Shown piece by piece: positions 8,350 through 17,493 of a stretch of DNA of 64,000 nucleotides. How positions within the stretch are numbered: the first letter of the stretch is position 1; the number at the start of each line of letters is the position of its first letter. The position numbers were made by a program, and so were the translations under genes. Below the pieces are notes generated by a model. The model was not told where the DNA came from. It worked only from the letters and a program-made list of their open reading frames with translations, and ran no database searches. The stretch comes from Pseudomaricurvus sp965656525 (GTDB lineage Bacteria > Pseudomonadota > Gammaproteobacteria > Pseudomonadales > Cellvibrionaceae), in the NCBI GenBank assembly GCA_965656525.1, contig CBFHKY010000005.1, positions 62,001 to 126,000 of the forward strand, given 5' to 3'.

Positions 8350-10059
8350 GTGCGCTTACTGATCACTGTTTCACATATTGCTCTGATCCTTTTGTCTTGC
8401 TTCACTCTAAACGCTGTCGCACAGGAAGCAAAAGACTCTAAAGCTGCATCAACCACCCCAGAAGTAAAACAGCAACTGAGGGAATTGGCGGCAGAAATTC
8501 AGTCCTATAAAACTAAGATTGCTGGACTGGACACGCAAATATCCAAAGCCGAAAATGAAGCCACTGCGGCCAAGCTGGAAACGCATCAAGCGGATTTAGA
8601 GGCTGAGCTGAACAACCGTATTTACTACATGGAGCAGCTTGCCACAGGCGCTGTGGATTTATCCCTGTTTGAGCAACCGGATCAGCAACAAGCGTTCAGC
8701 TGGCAGACTGAGCTGCAGGACATTTTCAAACCCATATTGTATGAACTTAAAACCGTCACCGAACGGCCCCGTCAAATAGAACGTTTACGCAGCCGCATCA
8801 CCTCTTTAAACACGCGTTTAGAAGCCACCGCTACTGCCATTAAAGAAATACAACAGCTGCAAAGCTCAATAGAGTCTCCCGGTGTGCAAACGGTGCTGAG
8901 CGACATTCTCAGTGATTGGGAAGATCGCAACAAGCAGCTGGAAGCTGAGCGGCAACTGGTAGAGTTTCAACTGAATGAAAAAGCCAGTAACGACGAAAGC
9001 AGAAGCTCTGTCATTCTCAATGGCTTTAAAGGCTTTTTGACAGGCCGAGGCTTTAACTTGTTATTGGCGCTTGTGGCTTTCGGCATAACCTTCACTGGCA
9101 TGCGCTACGCCAGTCATGTGGTAGAGCAGCGTGTGGCTCGGGGGCAAAATAAAGAAGATCGTTTTTTTGCGCGCCTGATTCACATTATTCTGCAAGTATT
9201 GGCTGTACTACTGGCCTTGTTTGCCACTTTAGCGACTTTTTATGCACTCGGAGACTGGCTGCTGTTAACACTGCTCTGCATCATGCTCGTGGGTTTTACC
9301 TTCGCTTTGCGCAATTCGCTACCGCAGTATATTGACGAAGCCCGCATGCTTTTAAACCTTGGCCCAGTGCGCGAAGGTGAGCGGGTGGTATATCAAGGCC
9401 TACCTTGGACAATTTCCCGTATTAATATTTATTCTGACTTGGTGAATCCGGTATTGACTGGTGGGCGGCTGCGACTGCCGCTTAACGTGATGCTGCAGCT
9501 GGTCTCGCGACGCTGGTCTCGCGAGGAGCCTTGGTTCCCCTGTAAACCCGACGACTACGTTATGATGCCTGACAGCACCTTCGGCAGCATTTTGATGCAA
9601 ACACCAGAAAACGTGCAACTTGAGGTGATCGGCGGCGGTACTAAGTTGTACCCCACCCTAGATTTTCTGGCACAAGCGCCACACAACATGTCTCATGGTT
9701 TTGCCATAGCGATTACGTTTGGGTTGGACTACGAGGAACAAGCGAAGATTACGGCCGATATTCCAGCGACACTAGAGAGCTACATCACCAAAGCCGTAGC
9801 CGAACAAGACTACGGGGAATTTGTAACCAACCTGTTTTCTGAGTTCGAATCCGCAGGTGCCTCATCCTTGAACCTTGTTGTGGTGGCGGTATTTGACGGT
9901 GAAGCAGCTGGATCGTATTTTTCCATCCGCCGATTCTTGCAGCGCGCCGCGGTAGATGCCTGCAATGAGAACGGTTGGAACATCCCTTTCAGCCAAGTTA
10001 CCGTACATTTACAGAACCCAAATTCGACCAATGAGGGTAAAAAAATAGAAAACCGCTAA
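8350..10059 (+). CDS. MscS-related membrane protein with periplasmic coiled-coil N-terminus
   Basis: From GTG 8350 (AGAGG five bases upstream) the product is 569 aa and begins with a signal peptide, RLLITVSHIALILLSCF to about VAQ. An upstream in-frame GTG at 8302 lacks a ribosome site. The next ~190 residues are Gln/Glu/Lys-rich coiled coil. Hydrophobic segments follow (FNLLLALVAFGITFTGM, LIHIILQVLAVLLALFATLATF, LLLTLLCIMLVGFTFAL), then a soluble beta-rich domain with a GPVREGERVVYQGLPWTI stretch like the MscS beta domain. The pore helix is less conserved than in E. coli MscS. The likely role is in osmotic or envelope physiology, but channel activity is inferred from architecture. Confidence 0.65.
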   Translation: MRLLITVSHIALILLSCFTLNAVAQEAKDSKAASTTPEVKQQLRELAAEIQSYKTKIAGLDTQISKAENEATAAKLETHQADLEAELNNRIYYMEQLATGAVDLSLFEQPDQQQAFSWQTELQDIFKPILYELKTVTERPRQIERLRSRITSLNTRLEATATAIKEIQQLQSSIESPGVQTVLSDILSDWEDRNKQLEAERQLVEFQLNEKASNDESRSSVILNGFKGFLTGRGFNLLLALVAFGITFTGMRYASHVVEQRVARGQNKEDRFFARLIHIILQVLAVLLALFATLATFYALGDWLLLTLLCIMLVGFTFALRNSLPQYIDEARMLLNLGPVREGERVVYQGLPWTISRINIYSDLVNPVLTGGRLRLPLNVMLQLVSRRWSREEPWFPCKPDDYVMMPDSTFGSILMQTPENVQLEVIGGGTKLYPTLDFLAQAPHNMSHGFAIAITFGLDYEEQAKITADIPATLESYITKAVAEQDYGEFVTNLFSEFESAGASSLNLVVVAVFDGEAAGSYFSIRRFLQRAAVDACNENGWNIPFSQVTVHLQNPNSTNEGKKIENR

Positions 10060-10101
10060 CCTTAAAGAAGATGGGGTTTTTCTATCTGCACAGTTTTTGG
10101 C

Positions 10102-10107
10102 TATAAT
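10102..10107 (+). promoter_or_regulatory. Putative -10 element for cytochrome c5 gene
   Basis: A perfect TATAAT lies about 50 bp before the cytochrome gene; the matching -35 region (T-rich, around 10075-10084) is weak. A small GCCTGA/TCAGGC hairpin sits just downstream in the leader. Confidence 0.4.
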
Positions 10108-10159
10108 CCCCCGCCTGAGGCCCTTCAGGCCTTTGCCTATTTGAGGAGAGGACAACTAC

Positions 10160-10585
10160 GTGAGCCACATTAATAAGACTTTAAGCCTGCTGGCCGCTGC
10201 CGGCCTAGGTATTTTGATATCCATCAGTGTGAGCGCTGAAGGTTCGGTAACTGAAATTGAACAACGCCTTCAACCTGTAGGTCAGCTCTGTATGTCCGGT
10301 GACGCCTGTGCGGCCGCTCCTGTGGCTGCGGCTCCTGCGGCGCCACGAACAGGTAAAGCAGTGTACGAAACTAAATGCTTTACTTGTCACGCTGCAGGCG
10401 TTGCAGGCGCACCTAAATATGGGAATTCCGGCGAATGGGCCCCACGTATCGCCAAAGGCATGGACACTCTATTTACCCACGCCATCAATGGCTTCAACGC
10501 TATGCCGGCTAAAGGCTTGTGCATGGACTGCTCTGATGATGAAGTGAAAGCGGCTGTTACTTACATGGCTGACAACTCCAAATAA
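10160..10585 (+). CDS. Cytochrome c5-type c-type cytochrome (class IE)
   Basis: A 141-residue periplasmic electron carrier. GTG 10160 follows the strong site GAGGAGAGG. The signal peptide ends near SVSAEG at residue ~28. An Ala/Pro-rich linker (about residues 50-60) follows, then the haem c motif CFTCH and a Met in GFNAMPAKGL as sixth ligand. Two cysteines in CMDC near the C-terminus match the disulfide of cytochromes c5. It likely feeds electrons to a terminal oxidase. It ends at a strong terminator and appears to be its own transcription unit. Confidence 0.9.
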   Translation: MSHINKTLSLLAAAGLGILISISVSAEGSVTEIEQRLQPVGQLCMSGDACAAAPVAAAPAAPRTGKAVYETKCFTCHAAGVAGAPKYGNSGEWAPRIAKGMDTLFTHAINGFNAMPAKGLCMDCSDDEVKAAVTYMADNSK

Positions 10586-10630
10586 GTTTAAAGGCGCCTT
10601 GCTGCAACTAAAGGGTCGTCGAATTTATTG

Positions 10631-10657
10631 AAAACCGCACTGTGATGCGGTTTTTTT
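10631..10657 (+). terminator. Rho-independent terminator after cytochrome c5
   Basis: AAAACCGCA / TGCGGTTTT forms a 9-bp stem over a short loop, followed by a run of seven T. It sits 46 bp after the cytochrome stop. Confidence 0.9.
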
Positions 10658-10705
10658 ATGTTTGGCACAACACATAATGGATTCGATCTTGCGGTGCCAA
10701 ACCCG

Positions 10706-12076
10706 CTATTGCTTGTACTGGCTATTACTTGCACTGAAAGCGTGACGAGTTAGGTTTTGTGGGCCGCTTTCAGACAATAAAACGTTATCTTCAATACGAA
10801 TCCCCCCGTAAGGTCGCAGTGTGTCAATCATGCCCCAGTCAATACTGCGGCGGTGAGGCCCAGCCTGCAACGGCGCTAATAATGCCTCGATAAAATACAA
10901 CCCAGGCTCTATGGTGAATACCATTCCTGGTGTTAACGATCGCGTTAAGCGCAGGTAGGGATGCTCTTTAGGCGGCGCACGCTCATCCCCCTGATTGGAC
11001 ATCATCCACCCTCCTCGATCGTGTACTTGCACCCCCAACAAATGCCCTAGCCCGTGAGGAAAAAAGCTGTGGGTCAATTTTTGCGACAGCGCCGTCTGAA
11101 CATCCACCGTTATTATGCCGGTGCTACACAATAATTTTGCCAACTGCTGATGGGCGTAGCGGTGCAAATCCACGAAGTCCATGCCGACACGAACCTGTGC
11201 CACGATGCGCTGCTGGAGCTCATCCATCGCCACCAAAAGGTGATCGAATAACGTGGTTTGGGCACCTGTGTCAGCCGCATAAGTGCGCGTGATATCCGCA
11301 CTGTAACCAGCTATCGTGGCGCCAGCGTCAATCAACATAGAGCGATGGCAACTCGGCGGCTGTATCAGCTTTTGGGTATAGTGCAGTACCGCACCATGCT
11401 CATTCAAAGCCACAATGTTGCCATAAGGCAACTGCTCATCTTGTTGCTGTACCTCAGCCAGGTAAGCCATATGAATCTGAAACTCAGAGGCCTCTGACTG
11501 AAAGGCTGCTAGCGCGGCTTGATGACCCAAGACTGCCCGCTCATTCGCAAGACGTATACAGGCCACTTCATAATCCGATTTCCACGCGCGACGAAAATCC
11601 CATGCCGCCATCAACCCTTGTGGGTTCAATTCTGCACTCGCCAGAGGGCAATCCACCTTAGCACCAATAAACGCCACACGACGGCCAGAAACCACTCGCA
11701 AAGCTTTAGACAAATCCAGATCGGACGTGACCACTTGAACCTCAAACTGCTGCTCAATAACAGGATCGGTCAGTGGATTGACCTGGTGCCAGATATCCTG
11801 CGGCTGATGATAAAGCAGCATTGGCCGCTGTGCGCTGCAGTGTATTAACACATAGGAGCCCGGCTGATCCCTGAGTGGTAGCCATTCTGCGAAATAGGAA
11901 TTCACCCGGTAGGGGTAAGAGACATCCTCTCGAAACGCCGGAATCAGTCCACCTGCCGCGATCAATAACGCATCGAAACCTTGCTGCTGCAGGCAGTGAC
12001 AGGCTTGATCGAGCTGATCTTGCACATGTTGCTGATATTGTTCGCCCAAAACCTCGGGTACTGAATCTTGAGCCAT
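10706..12076 (-). CDS. pepQ: Xaa-Pro dipeptidase (prolidase)
   Basis: PepQ cleaves Xaa-Pro dipeptides in the cytosol using two metal ions in a pita-bread fold. All five ligands are in place: LIDAGATIAGYSADITRTY (two Asp), FPHGLGHLLG (His), FTIEPGLYFI (Glu) and GGIRIEDNV (Glu). The N-terminal region DALLIAAGG and SYPYRVNSYFAEWLPL are PepQ-specific. I take ATG 12076 (456 aa, near the 443 aa of E. coli PepQ); a GTG 57 bases upstream extends the frame but not the similarity. The gene diverges from the DUF1445 gene over ~190 bp. Some relatives also hydrolyse organophosphates. Confidence 0.93.
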   Translation of the reverse strand: MAQDSVPEVLGEQYQQHVQDQLDQACHCLQQQGFDALLIAAGGLIPAFREDVSYPYRVNSYFAEWLPLRDQPGSYVLIHCSAQRPMLLYHQPQDIWHQVNPLTDPVIEQQFEVQVVTSDLDLSKALRVVSGRRVAFIGAKVDCPLASAELNPQGLMAAWDFRRAWKSDYEVACIRLANERAVLGHQAALAAFQSEASEFQIHMAYLAEVQQQDEQLPYGNIVALNEHGAVLHYTQKLIQPPSCHRSMLIDAGATIAGYSADITRTYAADTGAQTTLFDHLLVAMDELQQRIVAQVRVGMDFVDLHRYAHQQLAKLLCSTGIITVDVQTALSQKLTHSFFPHGLGHLLGVQVHDRGGWMMSNQGDERAPPKEHPYLRLTRSLTPGMVFTIEPGLYFIEALLAPLQAGPHRRSIDWGMIDTLRPYGGIRIEDNVLLSESGPQNLTRHAFSASNSQYKQ

Positions 12077-12269
12077 AGAATGCCACACCACGCCATGTTT
12101 AAAGTCGTCATCATATCCAGCTATAACCCACACAACCAGTTACAACCATCAATTGAACAGCCTCTTTTATCACTCACCTGAGTAGCGCATACTGATCGCA
12201 GTGTCTCTCAAGTTTGCAAAGAGCCTTCGCTTATAGCATCACCACAGCAATCGACCACTGGAATTTGCG

Positions 12270-13055
12270 ATGATCACATTAAGCCCCAGCCAAGTACGCC
12301 AGAAAATCCGCAGTGGACAACACCGTCACAACACCTCGGGCTTATGCCCCGGGTTTGTGCAGGCGAACGTTGTGATTCTACCGCAAGATTGGGCCAGTGA
12401 GTTTCTGCAATTTTGCCAGTTTAATGCCAAACCCTGTCCGTTGGTGGCCATGAGCGCCAACCCCGGTGATACCAACATTGCCGCGGTAGGCCGTGACTTC
12501 GATATCCGCACTGATGTTCCTCAATACCGCATCTGGCAAGACGGCCGATTAGCGCAGGAGGTGAACGCCATTGACCATCTCTGGCAATCCGACTTGGTCA
12601 CGTTTTTGATTGGCTGTTCGTTTTCTTTTGAAGAAGCTTTATTGGCCGACGGGCTGGACATTCGCAATCTCAGCGAAGGGGTCAATGTACCGATGTACAA
12701 TACCAATATTCCTTGTCAAAGTGCCGGCCGCTTCCACAGTAACATGGTCGTAAGCATGCGCCCGTTTAAACCAGCGGACGCCATTCGTATGATTCAGATA
12801 TGCTCTCGGTTTCCGTCGGTACACGGTGCACCGGTACACTTTGGCGACCCCCGCGCAATAGGTATTCGTGATATACATCAACCAGATTACGGCGACACGG
12901 TAACGTTGTACGAAGGCGAAGTCCCTGTATTTACGGCCTGTGGCGTCACGCCTCAGGCCGCCATTATGGCAGCCAAGCCCCCCTTCTGTATTACTCACAG
13001 TCCAGGTTGCATGGTCGTCACCGACATTCCCAATAGCACGTTGGCTATTTTTTAA
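12270..13055 (+). CDS. DUF1445 / D-glutamate cyclase N-domain-like hydro-lyase (YcsI family)
   Basis: This 261 aa protein belongs to the DUF1445 (YcsI) family, annotated as putative hydro-lyase. Its family signature is clear: GLCPGFVQANVVILP, RTDVPQYRIWQDG, FLIGCSFSFEEALL, VPMYNTNIPC and CGVTPQAA together with HSPGCMVVTDIPN at the end. The same domain forms the N-terminal half of mammalian D-glutamate cyclase, which turns D-Glu into 5-oxo-D-proline. It is the first gene of the pxp cluster, with 144 bp before pxpA; in Bacillus a family member also neighbours the kip/pxp genes. It is cytosolic by sequence. The activity is inferred; the partner is probably the DUF4392 protein downstream. Confidence 0.85.
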   Translation: MITLSPSQVRQKIRSGQHRHNTSGLCPGFVQANVVILPQDWASEFLQFCQFNAKPCPLVAMSANPGDTNIAAVGRDFDIRTDVPQYRIWQDGRLAQEVNAIDHLWQSDLVTFLIGCSFSFEEALLADGLDIRNLSEGVNVPMYNTNIPCQSAGRFHSNMVVSMRPFKPADAIRMIQICSRFPSVHGAPVHFGDPRAIGIRDIHQPDYGDTVTLYEGEVPVFTACGVTPQAAIMAAKPPFCITHSPGCMVVTDIPNSTLAIF

Positions 13056-13199
13056 GGTTAAAACGGCATTGCCCTGCAGTGCTCATGAATGGCCTTGATG
13101 AATGATCTTGATATTATGGAAGCTTTGGTGAAATGATGAAGCCTCCAAACACTTTAAAACCAATAACTGCTATTACACATCTCGAATAAGAGTCTCTTT

Positions 13200-13934
13200 A
13201 TGTCGTTGCGACTGAACTGTGATCTGGGGGAAAGCTTTGGCGCTTGGTCCATGGGCGTGGATGAAGCCGTTATGCCCCATATCGACCAAGCTAATATTGC
13301 CTGCGGGTTTCACGCTGGTGATCCCAGTGTCATGCTAAAAACTCTGCACCTAGCAAAGCAACACAACGTCAGCATCGGTGCCCACCCCTCTTATCCTGAC
13401 TTGGTGGGTTTTGGTCGCCGCTCGATGGCTTGTAGCGCCGCCGACATATACGCCTTGGTCACTTACCAAACATCGGCATTAGCCGGCATGGCGCTTTCGG
13501 TGGGCGCACAGATAGATTATGTAAAACCTCACGGGGCACTCTATAACGACATGATGACTAACGCCGGTGTGCGTTACGCCGTAATGGATGCGGTTGCACA
13601 GTTTCATTTACCGGTGCGACTGATGCTGCAAGCGACGACAGCGGCCGACCACCACCGTGAAGAGGCAGCCAACCGCAACCTTGAGTTGCTGTTTGAAGCG
13701 TTTGCCGATCGTTGTTATGACAGTGACGGCTTGCTGCTTTCCCGCAGTAAAGCCGGTGCTGTGCTCAATCGACAAGCGATGCTGAAACAAGTGCAGCAAC
13801 TTCAACGCGAGGGCACCGTCACTACCATCAACGGCCAAACCTTAGCGCTGCCCGTTGATAGCCTTTGTGTCCATGGCGACAACCCAGAGGCGGTCGCTGC
13901 CATTGCCGACATTCGTCTTCTACTTCAATCTTAA
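13200..13934 (+). CDS. pxpA: 5-oxoprolinase subunit A (LamB/YcsF family)
   Basis: PxpA, with PxpB and PxpC, opens 5-oxoproline to glutamate at the cost of ATP. The 244 aa sequence shows the family's metal-enzyme motifs in order: LNCDLGESFG near the N-terminus, NIACGFHAGD, SIGAHPSYPDLVGFGRR, VKPHGALYND, and LCVHGDNPEAV at the C-terminus. It starts at ATG 13200 after AATAAGAGTCTCTTT, and the stop is 12 bp before pxpB. The 144 bp upstream may carry a second promoter. Confidence 0.94.
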   Translation: MSLRLNCDLGESFGAWSMGVDEAVMPHIDQANIACGFHAGDPSVMLKTLHLAKQHNVSIGAHPSYPDLVGFGRRSMACSAADIYALVTYQTSALAGMALSVGAQIDYVKPHGALYNDMMTNAGVRYAVMDAVAQFHLPVRLMLQATTAADHHREEAANRNLELLFEAFADRCYDSDGLLLSRSKAGAVLNRQAMLKQVQQLQREGTVTTINGQTLALPVDSLCVHGDNPEAVAAIADIRLLLQS

Positions 13935-13946
13935 CGCGGATCGCCT

Positions 13947-14684
13947 ATGAACATAGAAGTGGTCAGTGAAAATGCTTTGATGGTGTATTTGGGCCGCGAG
14001 CCAAGCCCTTCTGTGTCTTCCAGAATACAGGCACTGGTCGTGTCCTTAGAGGCGTTAATGGGCAGTGATCTGATTGATACAGTACCTTCTTATGCGTCAC
14101 TGCTGATTATTTTCAATCCTTTTTCCACCAATCATCGGCAGGTGCAAGCATGGCTGGGGCAAGCTTTGGCAGCTTTAGACACCAACACTCCAGCAAACAC
14201 ATCTGATGTAAACCCATCGTCAACCAGTAAACTCGTAAAACTGCCTGTGTATTACAGTGAAACTTCTGGGCCCGATTTGGCAGCATTGGCGGATCGAGCC
14301 AAACTGTCGGTTAGCGAAGTCATCGATTTGCACCAAAGCATAGAATACCAAGTGTACGCTATCGGCTTTGCGCCCGGCTTTGCCTATTTGGGTGAGGTGG
14401 ACAGCCGCATAGCCGCTCCGCGATTGGCAAGCCCTCGCCAACGCGTGCCGAAAGGGGCCGTCGCCATCGCCGATCGACAAACCGCCGTTTACCCTGCCAC
14501 TTCACCCGGTGGCTGGAACTTGATCGGCTTATGCCCTACGGCGATGTTCACCCCCAGCATACAGCCACCCATGCCAATCCGCGTTGGCGATAGAGTGCGC
14601 TTCACAGCCATCGATCAAGACGAATTTTTGGCTCTGGGAGGCCAACTGAACGAAGCCGCTCTGTTAGCAGGTTCTTCAGCATGA
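13947..14684 (+). CDS. pxpB: 5-oxoprolinase subunit B (KipI family)
   Basis: This is the allophanate-hydrolase-subunit-1-like partner of PxpC, 245 aa. The core motif spans EYQVYAIGFAPGFAYLGE, PRLASPRQRVPKGAVAIAD and TAVYPATSPGGWNLIG. In Bacillus the homologue KipI was first described as a histidine kinase inhibitor, but linkage to pxpA and pxpC points to the oxoprolinase role. Spacing is 12 bp after pxpA and 10 bp before pxpC, so the three are cotranscribed. Confidence 0.94.
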   Translation: MNIEVVSENALMVYLGREPSPSVSSRIQALVVSLEALMGSDLIDTVPSYASLLIIFNPFSTNHRQVQAWLGQALAALDTNTPANTSDVNPSSTSKLVKLPVYYSETSGPDLAALADRAKLSVSEVIDLHQSIEYQVYAIGFAPGFAYLGEVDSRIAAPRLASPRQRVPKGAVAIADRQTAVYPATSPGGWNLIGLCPTAMFTPSIQPPMPIRVGDRVRFTAIDQDEFLALGGQLNEAALLAGSSA

Positions 14685-14694
14685 GGCATGGTTT

Positions 14695-15633
14695 ATGAAC
14701 ATCAGCGTGATTCACCCAGGTACACTCAGCTTGCTGCAAGATAGCGGTCGCTTTGGCCAGAATCACTTAGGCCTTACCAATGGTGGCCCGGTGGACCCTG
14801 AGGCCTTTTATTGGGCTAACCGATTGTGTGATAACAACACAGGGGCAACCGCGATTGAAACCACTTTAGGTGGGTTAAAACTGCAGTCGAACGGATGCAC
14901 TCGTGTGGCAATCACCGGAGCGGATATGCCTCTCACTCTCAATAGCAACCCTGTCCCTCGTTGGCAGACACTTCAGTTACAGGCTGGGGATACACTTGAG
15001 TTTGGCTACAGTCGGCGTGGTTGTCGTGCCTACGTAGCAGTGAGCGGTGGCTTTCTGACCGCGACACAGTTTGGCAGTACCGCCACAGTGGTTCGAGAAG
15101 GCATTGGCGGTCTCAATGGCACACCACTGCGAGCTGGGGATTCACTGCCTTGCACAGAAGATATGCGCCCCCAAAAACACACGCTTGCTCCTGCCAATCA
15201 ACCCCAATACAGCCGCCATGTTACCCTGCGACTGATGCTGGGGTATCAACATCAGCATTTTGAACAAGCGCAACAGAGGGCGTTTTTTCAAACCGTATTT
15301 CAGGTCAGTGATCGCTGTGACCGCATGGGCTATCAACTGCGTGGCCCTAAAATCATCAGTGACATCGAGGGGGTACTGTCAGAAGGGATTGCCTTGGGCG
15401 CGGTGCAAATTCCACCAGATGGCCACCCCATTGTGCTCTTGAACGATCGGCAAACCATTGGTGGCTACCCTAAGATTGGCACCGTAGTCTCACCGGATCT
15501 TGGGCGGCTGGCCCAACTCATGCCCGGCGATAAGGTCAGCTTTGCTCATGTGGATCTGGACTTAGTCACCAAGATCTTGCAGATGCATCACAATCGACTG
15601 CAATCCACACCACTACAAACCTTGGTGACATAA
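14695..15633 (+). CDS. pxpC: 5-oxoprolinase subunit C (KipA family, biotin-independent carboxylase-like)
   Basis: The 312 aa length is typical. Characteristic stretches are LQDSGRFGQNHLGLTNGGP and DPEAFYWANRL (N-terminal), RRGCRAYVAVSGG in the middle, SDRCDRMGYQLRGP, and SEGIALGAVQIPPDGHPI with NDRQTIGGYPKIGTV in the C-terminal half. The fold is shared with allophanate hydrolase subunit 2. It lies 10 bp after pxpB and 6 bp before the DUF4392 gene, which places that gene in the same transcript. Confidence 0.94.
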   Translation: MNISVIHPGTLSLLQDSGRFGQNHLGLTNGGPVDPEAFYWANRLCDNNTGATAIETTLGGLKLQSNGCTRVAITGADMPLTLNSNPVPRWQTLQLQAGDTLEFGYSRRGCRAYVAVSGGFLTATQFGSTATVVREGIGGLNGTPLRAGDSLPCTEDMRPQKHTLAPANQPQYSRHVTLRLMLGYQHQHFEQAQQRAFFQTVFQVSDRCDRMGYQLRGPKIISDIEGVLSEGIALGAVQIPPDGHPIVLLNDRQTIGGYPKIGTVVSPDLGRLAQLMPGDKVSFAHVDLDLVTKILQMHHNRLQSTPLQTLVT

Positions 15634-15639
15634 AACCTT

Positions 15640-16509
15640 ATGAGCCATCACAGCGATTCTCTTTTGCACGTGAGCCAAGCCATTGAATCGCTGCTGGTGG
15701 CACGCAATCTGCGCGGAATGAAAACACTGCACCAAGCTTTAACGCCAGGTTATGTGGCACGTGCGGCTCAGCTGGTTAACCAGGCGCTATATTCCCATCA
15801 CCTACCCTGTATCTATATTGCAACGGGGTTTCCTGTGGCGGGCACGTTCGAAACCGACGGCCCTGCAGGTGCTATTGCGCTTTACCGTACATTGGATGCA
15901 CTAGGGGCTTGTCCAATCATTGTCAGCGAAGCAACACTTACACAGGCTTTGGCGGTTGACTTTAATACTCTCACGCTGCCCATAGAGTTAAGCGGTGAAA
16001 ATCTCGTTCAACACTGCTATCAACAGGCTCAACCGCAGCTGATCATCTCTATTGAACGACCCGGTTTAGCCGAAGATCATCACTACTACAATATGCGCGG
16101 TGAAGACATCCACCAGCACATTGCTAATTTTGATGAACTGATGTTCAAGGCCAGCTGCCCGACAGTTGCCATTGGCGATGGAGGCAACGAAGTTGGTATG
16201 GGCAATGTAATATCTGCCGTAAAACAGCTCGATATCACACCAGCCATCACACCTTGTAATGAACTGATTGTGGCCGACGTATCCAATTGGGGGGCTTACG
16301 GGCTCGTCGCTATGCTGGGCTACCAACAACAGAGCGACTTATTGGCAGACATCATGCCTTCTCAGCTACTGAGCTACTTATCCCAGCGCGATAGTGTCGA
16401 TGGTGTGACTCGCCGCAACGAACCAACAGAAGACGGACTCGCGGCCAAAGAAGGAGAGGCACTGATTCAAACACTCAGGCAATTGACCGGTTTTGCTAGG
16501 CCAGCCTGA
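15640..16509 (+). CDS. DUF4392 / D-glutamate cyclase C-domain-like protein
   Basis: The 289 aa protein matches the DUF4392 family, which is the C-terminal domain of mammalian D-glutamate cyclase (DGLUCY). Recognisable stretches are ATGFPVAGTFETDGPAGA, LIISIERPGLAEDHHYYN with the following MRGEDI, VAIGDGGNEVGMGN, and VADVSNWGAYGL. The DGGNEVGMGN segment looks like a ligand or metal loop, but no catalytic residue is established. ATG is six bases after pxpC. It and the DUF1445 protein are separate genes here but one polypeptide in animals, which suggests they form one enzyme. The GTP/NAD preference, if any, cannot be read. Confidence 0.83.
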   Translation: MSHHSDSLLHVSQAIESLLVARNLRGMKTLHQALTPGYVARAAQLVNQALYSHHLPCIYIATGFPVAGTFETDGPAGAIALYRTLDALGACPIIVSEATLTQALAVDFNTLTLPIELSGENLVQHCYQQAQPQLIISIERPGLAEDHHYYNMRGEDIHQHIANFDELMFKASCPTVAIGDGGNEVGMGNVISAVKQLDITPAITPCNELIVADVSNWGAYGLVAMLGYQQQSDLLADIMPSQLLSYLSQRDSVDGVTRRNEPTEDGLAAKEGEALIQTLRQLTGFARPA

Positions 16510-16617
16510 AGCAACAGCAGAAATGCTTCTGAGCGGTAAAAGCTCTTGTGCTAAAGTAGCGTTTTGATCATTCTAGCCATCAGGTTTGTAGCGCGTGTGT
16601 TTTAATAAGGTACGATC

Positions 16618-17475
16618 ATGAGTATTGTTTTTTTAAACGACACTTACCTCCCTATGGAGGAAGCGCGCATATCACCTATGGATCGTGGTTTTTTGTTTGG
16701 CGATGGCATTTACGAGGTGATTCCATCTTATGCTGGCCGTTTAGTAGGTTTTGGTCCGCACATAGAGCGCCTTCAAAACGGCTTAAAAGCTGTGTCTATC
16801 GAGTGCAAGCTGGATACAAGCCAGTGGCGCGACATCGCCAATACGTTAATCACAAAGAACGGCAGCGGCAACCTTGGAATATACTTGCACGTTAGCCGCG
16901 GCGCCGATAACAAACGCTTTCATGCCTACCCAGGCAACATCAGCCCGACAATCTTTGCTTTTGCTTTTGACATTGCCCTCCCTCCTGCCGCCAATCGCAC
17001 CCTAGCCAAAGGCTATCGCGTAAGCACCACGCAGGATTTACGCTGGCAGCGCTGCCACATCAAATCCACTTCGCTGCTCGGGAACGTCATGCACTTCCAG
17101 CAAGGCTTTGAGCAGGGCACCAATGAAGTCCTATTGTATAACGCCAAGCGTGAGTTGACCGAAGCTGCCGCCTGCAACGCCTATGTCGTGAAAGAGGGCG
17201 TGGTCGCCACACCACCGCTGGATCACCAAATATTGCCAGGCATTACTCGCTTTATGCTGCTGGACATCTTGCGTCAAGATGGCAGTATTCGAGTAGAAGA
17301 GCGCGTTATTAGCATGGACGAAGTTTTCGATGCTGACGAAATATGGGTGACATCATCCTCTAAAGAGATTGCTCCGGTGATTGAAGTCGATGGCAAGCCA
17401 GTGGGTGATGGCCGAGTTGGCCCTGTATGGGAAGCGGCCCAAGCGTTGTACTCTGCCCGTAAGTTCCACTATTGA
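16618..17475 (+). CDS. dat: D-amino-acid aminotransferase (PLP class IV)
   Basis: The family interconverts D-Ala + 2-oxoglutarate and pyruvate + D-Glu. The 285 aa protein has the class IV features: DRGFLFGDGIYEV, catalytic Lys149 in CHIKSTSLLGNV, Glu182 in LTEAAACN, and the phosphate-binding VTSSSKEIAPV. The pair R100-x-H102 after SRGADNK corresponds to the carboxylate-trapping Arg and His of Bacillus D-amino-acid transaminase, favouring D-substrates over branched-chain L-substrates. ATG 16618 lies 108 bp after the DUF4392 gene, room for its own promoter, and 18 bp before alr. A 6-bp hairpin (GAAGCA/TGCTTC) straddles the previous stop. Confidence 0.88.
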   Translation: MSIVFLNDTYLPMEEARISPMDRGFLFGDGIYEVIPSYAGRLVGFGPHIERLQNGLKAVSIECKLDTSQWRDIANTLITKNGSGNLGIYLHVSRGADNKRFHAYPGNISPTIFAFAFDIALPPAANRTLAKGYRVSTTQDLRWQRCHIKSTSLLGNVMHFQQGFEQGTNEVLLYNAKRELTEAAACNAYVVKEGVVATPPLDHQILPGITRFMLLDILRQDGSIRVEERVISMDEVFDADEIWVTSSSKEIAPVIEVDGKPVGDGRVGPVWEAAQALYSARKFHY

Positions 17476-17493
17476 ATTTGTGTTAAGCACCCC